This document shows positions 56,975 through 64,000 of a DNA stretch of 64,000 bases, piece by piece. The position numbers and the translations under genes were made by a program. Positions within the stretch are counted from its first letter, which is position 1. Each line of letters opens with the position of its first letter. The notes below the pieces were generated by a model that was given only the letters and a program-made list of their open reading frames with translations, searched no databases and was not told the DNA's origin. Source of the stretch: Vitellaria paradoxa. Its lineage: Eukaryota > Streptophyta > Magnoliopsida > Ericales > Sapotaceae. Location of the stretch: the NCBI GenBank assembly GCA_019916065.1, contig CM034237.1, forward strand, positions 26,098,340 through 26,162,339. Direction: 5' to 3'.

Positions 56975-59257
56975 CACCCCCAACTTGAATATTGCTAGTC
57001 CCTAGCAATGCTCTTTATTAAAATGAAATGCATGATGTTCTTTATTAAGATGAGATGCAACAACTATCTTATTTCTCTTTTCGTTGGAAACACGGCTACA
57101 CTTAGCTACGTGTAGCAAGCCCTTTAAACCCCTAGGTTCCCCCTAGTGGACGAGTAAGGTCTCGTGAGAGTTTGCAGTGAATATACCCACAAAATTCTAT
57201 GGAATGGTCTCAAAGTGTCAAAAAGTGATCAAGATCAAAGATGAATTAAGTTCAAGCTCAACAAGTCACAAAACCCAAATATCATGTGTAATTTCCAAGT
57301 GCTAAGCATAATGCTTGGACTATTAAAGTAGAAGAAGCATGTGTGCAAAATTGTTTCATTCATTCAACAAGGTCTCAAGAGCATAACTGGAACTAAGTTT
57401 TGACTTCAAAAGCTCACAGGATTCCACTCATAGAAAGAAATTCACTCATTCAAGGGTTCACACGTTCCTATTAGCATAAAATGCTCTTCTAGTTGCACAT
57501 AACTCCATAATATATGAATGAATTAAAATGAAACTCAAAGTGGACAGCTCCTAACCATGTTTCAATGCATATGTAAAATCACATCACATAACCTACACAA
57601 TGCCACTACATGCACAATACAAGAGTTGCTTGCTTAGAATCCACTAGGTCTTTGTTTTGGTTGTAACTTGGCCAAGGGTAATGGTGAACAATGGAAGATA
57701 TGGAAATCAAAGCACATGTCTTGGGATAAAGATGTTCAAGTGCACACAAGTTCCAAACTACCCATTTCCTTTCCAACCCCAAGAAGAACTACAACAAGAA
57801 GCTTATTCACTAACTTACAAACTACTCATGGTACATTCTCAATAATTATAATACAATGCACAAGTCCCAAAATTACATAAGCAAGAATGAATGACAGACT
57901 TTCTTTTTTTTTCTTTTCTTTTTTTTTTCTTTTTTTTTTCTTTTTTTTTCTTTTGAAATAATGAAATAAACATAAGCTAAATTTTCCACCTACTATTCTC
58001 TCTCAATATGCTCTCAAAAGTTTCAATTCCCAACCCCCACTCACATCACTAACATTGAGGCACTTTTCATAACCCAAAACATGTGAGGGTAAGGCTTAAA
58101 AGTGTGTGAACAAGGTTATGGGATAATATATGAGGTGGTAGCCAAGAAAAAATATATATATAAATATCACACACTTTATTAAAAGGTTTCAAGTTGGTTC
58201 CTAGGGTAATTCATAATCAAGAAAGGACAAAAAGGCTCAAAATGACAAAGAAAGCCTAGCATCATTTTCAAAACTTGCAACAACTCATAATGTGCTACAT
58301 AGATACTCATGTAAGTGTTTGTGATGCAATCGATGCAATGAAATCCAAGGTGAAGAGCAAAAGAAATGTAAGCATGTGCAACCCCTCAAGAAAAGAATAT
58401 AAGGCTCAAAAGCTCACCATAAAGGGTGTAAGTCTCTACCTAGTCCAAAGATGCTCAAGTAACCAATATCAAATAAAATCTACTCCTAAGCACATAAACT
58501 TTCCACCATAATAGTCCAAAAATGCACAAAGTTATCACACACTCCACTTGAATTATGTTTCCTATTAAGGCTTGAACAAAACTCACTTTTTACTATCTCA
58601 CTCAAATTCACCATTGACCAAACCAAAAGGGTTGACATGTAAGTATAAATGTGCTAAATTCATGTATTTAAGCTAAAAAAAGGCTCAAATTTTGAAAATT
58701 TTTGCAATTTTAGCACAAAGTGCCATCATGCGAACTCTACCCCCCAACTTAAACTAAACATTGTCCTCAATGTGAGAACTATGAGGCATAAGTGGGTCTG
58801 TAGTGTGCAAAGTGAGCATGATGATGAGCATGAAATAATAGCCACAAAAAGCACAAATAAGAACATAGCACAAATTAAACCAAGCATGCACCCATTATTC
58901 AAGTCCCGTAAGGCATTACCTAAAACACGCCCCAACCTAGATTCTACAGCACTCCCAACAACAACAATTATATATGATGGAGTACCAAAATTGAAAGTGC
59001 AAGATTAAATAAGAAGGAGAGGAAAGGTATTACCTCAAGAGCTTTCCTTATTTGAAGAAAACCAAAGAAACTATTCAAAAGAAAAGGTTAGACACAAAAT
59101 GAAATTAAAATAAGACAAGAAAAAGGGTTAGTATGAAAGAAGAAATAAAAATAAAAGAAAAGAAAATAAATGAAGAGAATCAAATTAAAAAGAATTATGA
59201 AAGTAAGAAAATGAAAAAGCTAATCTACTATGTACAAATGAAATGAAAACAAAAGTG
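56975..59257 (-). other. Purine tract and non-coding 3' region of B
   Basis: 56975-56988 is the purine tract (minus strand CAAGTTGGGGGTG). Beyond it there is no gene: polypyrimidine runs (57900-57952), blocks shared with A, E1 and E2, and the second purine-like tract with a stem (58738-58775). At 2.3 kb it is longer than the gag leader and well kept, which argues for a cis function. Confidence 0.7.
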
Positions 59258-60985
59258 TTATCCAACACCCTCTCTATCCCATGCATTCACAAATGGTTTA
59301 AGAAATAAAATGTTCTCTACGAGCCCACGAAGCACTAAATATGGATGCTTTCTAGGTGTAAAACACACCGGGGAATGAAAGGCCAAGTGAGGTTCTTGAA
59401 ACCTCGGATGTAGCCAAAGTGTAAGTGCAGGTGTGGACATGGTTGGCTCAATTAGTCTCTTGATACCCAAGAAATCTATGGATGTGGAAATGGCATGTTC
59501 AATAAGTCTTTCAATGCCCAAGAAATCTATAGGTGTAGGAATGATGGGTTTGAATGATCTCTCAACACCCAAAAGGTCAATGTAAACCTTCCCCGTGTCT
59601 ACTACCTCTCCCCAATGATGGCCGATCTCATGGTAGTCACTCACAATTCCCATAGTAAGATTTTTGGATGGGACTAAGTCAGGAGATGAGAGGTGTGCAC
59701 CACTCTCAACCTCAGTTGTGTAGTGGAGTGAACTAGGGTCAACCGACTCAATGATATGTTCCTCAGGCCATGTGGCATTCAAATGCTCAATTGGAGTCAA
59801 AGGACTCTCAATAAAGTCTGGGATGGTTGAGGTAGGTTGAGCATCAAGCTCGGTAGTAGGAAAGAATTGCATATCTCCTTGACTCTCAGTAAATGGTAGA
59901 GGGATATCCTGAACTGGAGTGTCTAAAGGAATATGAGAAAGATGCTCATTGCAAGTGTTATCCCCAGTGTAGTTAGGGCAATTGTCCCACTCAGTGCTTA
60001 AAGTAGTGCCTGAGGTTGATGACTCAATCATGCTACCACTTAAATTGGTGCTCATAGCTTGTGTTATCTTAGAAAGTTGCTCTCTCAAGTCATCTAGGGC
60101 CTGGTTGCACTCGTTATTAAAGCTCAATTGCTGTTGCATAAATTGATAAAAAGTGTCCTCTAATTGTGCATCATTAGGTTCACAAGACCAATAATCTTGA
60201 GGTTCCTCATGCTGGCCCTCAGTGAGTGGAACAAGGTTGGGATAGGCACAATAATTAGTCTCCATGCATGTACTACTTCTAAAGGATGGATCATGAATAT
60301 CAAGTGAAGTAAGAGTATATGGGGAAGGTTCAGTGTGGCTTCTAAATGCATGAGATTCAAAATTAGGCTTAAGTCTTCCCTGTGGCCTAGTGTGTTCATA
60401 GAAAAATTCGAGGAATGACCATGCCTCACCTGGGGTAAGGTCAAGAAATTCCCTATCTAAGACTTTATCAAACGCCTGGTGTAAACTACTATGTAGAGCA
60501 TTATATAATATGGCTACAATGTCCCCTAGCTCTAATCCGTGACTTGGGAACGTTTCCAAAAGATTGTTAAATCTCTCCCAACTTTTATAAAATGCTTCAC
60601 CCTTTTTTGGATAAAAATTTTTGATTTGAAGGCCATGAGTGAAGGTTTGATGAATAGGGAGGAAATGTTCAATAAAAGCTTGATGAAATTGCTCCCAAGT
60701 ACAGACCCATTCACTTACAGCATAACACCAATCACCAGCCACACTTTGTAATGATAAAGGGAAAAACATACACCTAAGTCTCTCACTCTTTCTAGCATCA
60801 TCGCATAAACCACATGCTGCCTTAAACCTATCTAGGTGAAGACATGGGTCTTCCTCCTCATGCCCAAAGAATTGAGGAAGCATACTATAGGTGTCTAATG
60901 TAAAAGCATATCCAAACATGCCACCTAGATACTCTATGTATTCTCGGGTATCAAAAGGGCCATGCACAAGATCACCAACTTCCAT
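59258..60985 (-). CDS. gag: Gag protein of element B (575 aa, intact)
   Basis: Starts at ATG 60985, about 230 bp after the primer site. Residues 30-190 match a plant retrotransposon gag domain (PF03732-like pattern): LPQFFGHEEEDPCLHLDRF, FFPLSLQSVAGDWCYA, FIEHFLPIHQTFTHG, GEAFYKSWERFNNLLETFP, LTPGEAWSFLEFFYEHTRP. A helical Gln-rich segment follows (about 275-320), then an acidic, Ser/Pro-rich tail. Near 480-540 are three copies of a roughly 17-residue repeat with IDFLGIERLIE. No zinc knuckle, protease motif or membrane segment is visible, so RNA binding must lie elsewhere or be done by a partner gag. It is the only long, intact ORF in the window. Expected to form particles in the cytoplasm. 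Confidence 0.82.
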   Translation of the reverse strand: MEVGDLVHGPFDTREYIEYLGGMFGYAFTLDTYSMLPQFFGHEEEDPCLHLDRFKAACGLCDDARKSERLRCMFFPLSLQSVAGDWCYAVSEWVCTWEQFHQAFIEHFLPIHQTFTHGLQIKNFYPKKGEAFYKSWERFNNLLETFPSHGLELGDIVAILYNALHSSLHQAFDKVLDREFLDLTPGEAWSFLEFFYEHTRPQGRLKPNFESHAFRSHTEPSPYTLTSLDIHDPSFRSSTCMETNYCAYPNLVPLTEGQHEEPQDYWSCEPNDAQLEDTFYQFMQQQLSFNNECNQALDDLREQLSKITQAMSTNLSGSMIESSTSGTTLSTEWDNCPNYTGDNTCNEHLSHIPLDTPVQDIPLPFTESQGDMQFFPTTELDAQPTSTIPDFIESPLTPIEHLNATWPEEHIIESVDPSSLHYTTEVESGAHLSSPDLVPSKNLTMGIVSDYHEIGHHWGEVVDTGKVYIDLLGVERSFKPIIPTPIDFLGIERLIEHAISTSIDFLGIKRLIEPTMSTPALTLWLHPRFQEPHLAFHSPVCFTPRKHPYLVLRGLVENILFLKPFVNAWDREGVG

Positions 60986-61212
60986 GTCTATGATCAGAAA
61001 ATAAAAATGAAAATAAAATGAGAAAGAGAAAAACTACACTAAAATGCAACCTAAGTTAACTAGCATGCAAACTAGGTTATATGATATGCAAATGAATAAA
61101 TAACAATGCAAAAGAAAGAAAACTACTAATAAAGAGATGAAGAAAGGAAAAATTCACCCAATTTCTCAAGTGAACTCTCTTTTAACTCCCAAGTCTAGCA
61201 CTTAGTTGCCCT

Positions 61213-61229
61213 CCCCGGCAACGGCGCCA
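61213..61229 (-). promoter_or_regulatory. Primer binding site of B, tRNA-Asp type
   Basis: Minus strand TGGCGCCGTTGCCGGGG, a perfect complement of the 3' end of plant tRNA-Asp, six bases inside the LTR. Confidence 0.9.
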
Positions 61230-61235
61230 AAAACT

Positions 61236-62778
61236 TGACCGACCCTAAAAAGTGTTTCGGGTTCTACCTCTCAAGTGCAAAAGGGCAGTCGTAGTTTTAA
61301 AACTCGGTGAGTCCGAGGTCGAATCCACAGGGAGGGCTTTGTTAAAAGCTCTAGACTTGTTCTCTTAATTAGTAGGTGAACCTAAATTAATTTAAACTAA
61401 TTTTTTAGCAACTCAAACTTTTGTTTTAGATTCTAAATGAAAGAAATTCAATTTAATTTAAAAATGAAAACAAAGCATCTACTCTAAATTCTAAAGCGAA
61501 TAAATCAACTCATAAATTAAATTAAATAACAAGCATAATACTAAAAAGGTTCTTGATCCAACTTTCAAGTCCGGGTAGTTCACTACTTTGCCTTGGAGTG
61601 TGTTTGTTTGAAGAACTAGGGTTTAATTTGAAAAGTTTTGAAAATGTTATAATCAAAGGTCAGTACCAGTGATCTCAAGCGGATATGGTTAAAGACCTTT
61701 GTTTCCTAGGGTTTTTCAATTAAACTCCAAAAATTAATAAAAATCTAATTTTTAAGACTATTCGAAAGTATTTGAAGATTGGTTACGAAAATCCATACCA
61801 GTGATCTCACACGGATTTGGTTAAGGATTTTCGTATTCAAATGTTTTTGAGATAGAAAAAAAAATAGATTTGTAAAAGGTAAATCCCTTCGCGAAAGGTT
61901 TCGCAACCTACGCGAAAGGTTTCGCAACCTACGCGAAGGGTTTCGTAACCTACGCGAAGGGACTACGAACACCCCAAGGCTTTTCGTGAACTACCCTTTC
62001 TTGATTCGTTGAATCAAGATTAGGGTTTTACGCTAAAACTACTTGAAGCATCTTAAAAACAATTAAATAGCATTCAATCATACGGAAAGAGAATTGAAAC
62101 AAGAAAAACATGATATTACGAAACCAACGAATAAACGAAGTAGATTAAAGTGCAACTTACAACGTAAAGCGAATGTAAAAGATTAAGTGAAGAATCACTA
62201 CAAAGACGACGATGAAAGCTCCAACAAGAATCATGAATCCACGCATGCAAGCTTAAAACCTAATCTAAAAACTCTCAAAATTCTATTCTAATACTTAATA
62301 GAAGGTGCGAAATTAAAAGGTGCTTCCCCCTCCTCTTGGCCGTGCAATGGGTCTTTATATAGATGCCACAAAACCCTAGAAGAGGCGCTTTCACGCGGCA
62401 ATTGTAAATCACGGATGGTCCCGACCATCTGGAGAGGGGGTCGGGACCGTCTGAAGTTTTTAACTTTCTGTGGTCCCGACCGTCTGGAGAGGGGGTCGGG
62501 ACCGTCCTAGCTTTTCCTTCATTGCTCTCTTTCATTCTCTTGGTTGGGTCTTTGGGCTAGTCTTTTCCATCGAAGATGAGGTTCGAACCATGACTTTTTC
62601 TTTGTCTTCTTGGCCCTCTCCATAGCTATAAACTTCGACATCCTTGCCCTTTTTCCTACAAATAAAACAATAAAAGTATGAGTAATACTATAACACTAAA
62701 ACTTCAACTTTAATTATTTAAATGCATGAATAAGTGTTGAGTTAAGGAGTTTGTAATTACACTTTTCAAGTGTAATCA
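61236..62778 (-). repeat. 5' LTR of B (1543 bp)
   Basis: Minus strand TGATTACACTTGAAAAG to TAGGGTCGGTCA. Palindromic module at 62416-62506, TATA box (plus strand TTTATATA, 62354-62361) and the 21-bp minisatellite at 61887-61970. Two subrepeats with CCAGTGATCTCA at about 61665 and 61798. Confidence 0.92.
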
Positions 62779-64000
62779 GTGGGACTCAGCCATTTTGAAT
62801 CAGAGATGGGGTAAATAATACCCGCATCAAGCAACTTAAGCACTTGACCTTTTACTACTTCTTTCATGTTGGGGTTTAGCCTTCGTTGCATTTGCCTCAC
62901 TGGTTTAGCATCATCCTCAAGGTATATGTGATGAGTACATACTAAAGGACTAATACCTTGAAGATCAGCCACTGTCCATCCTCAAGCTTTTCTATGAGCA
63001 CTTAAAACTACTAATAACTTATTTTCCTAAACTTTTTCTAATTTTGAAGAAATAACAACAGGGAAGGTCTCATCCTCTCCTAAGAATGCATATTTAAGTT
63101 CATTGGGCAATGGTTTCCTAGGAAGACAAAGAGGACATTCCACTGATGGCTTAGGTTTGATCAAGGATGGCTCTAAGGATTCAAAAACTGGCACCTAGCC
63201 CTTAACTGCCATTACTTTTTTTCTATCACTTACTAACTCTTCATTCCCCACACAATTCTCCCCATCTAAGACTTCACATCTTTCATTTCTCACTAGAGCT
63301 CGTTCTATGGGATCCTCAAGATATGTTTTCTCAAAATACTCCTCACTTAAAGTACAAATCACGTCCACCTCTCTAACATCCTCAAACTCTCCTATTTGTT
63401 CCCCTACCCTAAAAATATTCATTTCAACGGTCATATTCCCAAAAGATAACTTCATAACCCTATTTCTACAATTAATCACAAGCAGTAGTAGTAGCGAGGA
63501 ATGGTCTACCTAAGATCACTAGAATGGAATGGGAAGGATTTTGAACAGGTTGGGTGTCCAACACTATGAAATCAATAGGAAAGTAGAATTTGTCTACTTG
63601 AACTAACACATCCTCTACAATACCGCTCGGCATTTTGACTAAGCGGTCAGCCAATTACAAAGTTATCCTAGTGGGTTTAAGCTCACCTAATCCTAATTGT
63701 TTGTAAACCGTATAAGGTAATAGATTGACACTAGCACCTAAATCAAGTAGAGCTTTATCAATGACGTGATCCCTAATTCCACATGAAATTGTTGGACAAC
63801 CAGGATCTTTATTCTTAGGAGGTGTATCACGCTGAATTATGGCACTAACTTGTTGAGTCAAAAAGGCTTTTTTCCTTAATATTAAGCTTTCTCTTAATAG
63901 TGCACATATCTCTAAGAAACTTAGCGTAAAACGGATTCTATTTAATAGCCTCAATTAATGGGATGTTAATTCTAACTTGTTTAAAAACCTCTAAAATCTC
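62779..64000 (-). pseudogene. pol: pol of A, front part: protease and start of RT
   Basis: Protease with VIDKALLDLGASVNLLPYTVY (DLGAS intact), a stop at 63652-63654 where a Gln codon is expected, then [17 protein letters not shown] and [10 protein letters not shown], and a frameshift near 63480. After a linker with some stops, RT begins with HHIYLEDDAKPVRQMQRRLNP and ISDSKWLSPT, ending at the insertion point of B. Gag is beyond the right edge. Confidence 0.82.

Larger units (their letters stand above)
55411..62778 (-). mobile_element. Complete gag-only LTR retrotransposon B (TR-GAG type, 7368 bp)
   Basis: Two nearly identical LTRs (61236-62778 and 55411-56974), a perfect duplication GTGGG (55406-55410 and 62779-62783), a tRNA-Asp primer site, an open 575-codon gag and a 2.3-kb non-coding region with a purine tract. 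No protease, RT, RNase H or integrase. It is inserted in the RT of element A between the codons for SPTQ and VVPKK. LTR ends, primer site, purine tract and non-coding region match A, so A-type enzymes could serve it in trans. The youngest layer of the window. Confidence 0.92.
44828..64000 (-). mobile_element. Athila-like element A (autonomous type, now broken; 5' end beyond window)
   Basis: Minus strand, from right to left: protease, RT start, [element B], RT, RNase H, integrase, spacer, ORF2 (split by Helitron H2), ORF3, a non-coding region, a purine tract and a 3' LTR (44828-46341). The word DLGAS in protease and MDD in RT are intact. Gag, primer site and 5' LTR should lie right of 64000. 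Several stops, one frameshift in RT, a deletion in RNase H and two insertions show it to be inactive, but it is less decayed than E4 and E5. Confidence 0.85.

Noticed and set aside
61213..61229. tRNA-Asp-like sequence, possible tRNA gene
   Set aside because: Only the 17-18 bases complementary to the tRNA 3' end are present, next to an LTR: a primer binding site. The same holds at 8076, 27135, 44758 and 15845.
1..64000. Host genes captured by the elements or lying between them
   Set aside because: All long ORFs and nearly all spacers are accounted for by element parts; remaining short ORFs show no recognisable host domain.

Overview
The window looks like nuclear DNA from a dicotyledonous plant and appears to consist entirely, or almost entirely, of nested transposable elements. 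I found no convincing host gene, rRNA, tRNA gene or CRISPR array. The plant assignment rests on Athila-like and Tekay-like Ty3/gypsy elements with tRNA-Asp or tRNA-iMet primer sites, AT-rich spacers and Helitrons. I cannot name the species.

Layout. 1-4528 is the 3' part of a plus-strand Athila-like element (E1): a plant-transposon-type ORF, a small acidic ORF, about 1.9 kb of non-coding DNA, the polypurine tract and a cut-off LTR. It abuts, tail to tail, a minus-strand gag-only element (E2, 4529-9944). 9945-13639 is an old minus-strand gypsy copy (D). Its LTR was hit by a solo LTR (S, 13640-25996). That solo LTR holds a full-length chromodomain gypsy element of the Tekay type (T, 14982-25567, duplication GAAAT), which itself carries a 2.98-kb solo LTR (S2, 16275-19253). 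From 26065 an old plus-strand Athila-like element (E4) runs rightwards. It is broken by a solo LTR (S3, 31741-33296), a Helitron (H1, 33968-35077), another solo LTR (S4, 35171-36815, duplication GCCAT) and a minus-strand Athila-like element (E5, from 37553). The 5' LTR of E5 is split at 44828 by a further minus-strand Athila-like element (A, 44828 to beyond 64000). A carries a second Helitron (H2, 49916-51827) and a very young, complete gag-only element (B, 55411-62778, duplication GTGGG) inserted in its reverse transcriptase.

How the parts relate. A, E4 and E5 share the order LTR, tRNA-Asp primer site, gag, protease, RT, RNase H, integrase, promoter-like spacer, ORF2, small ORF3, long non-coding region, polypurine tract, LTR (each copy shows only part of it). 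B and E2 keep only gag plus the LTRs, primer site and non-coding 3' region, so they probably depend on A-type elements for enzymes. All autonomous copies seen here are damaged; the 575-codon gag of B is open.

The most unusual signal is a GC-rich, partly palindromic repeat module. In most LTRs of the window it lies just upstream of the putative TATA box. Its wording differs from family to family, yet it recurs in unrelated clades. The same wording is found again in the spacer before ORF2 of the same element, which suggests a second, internal promoter. All identities come from reading motifs by eye; no database search was possible.
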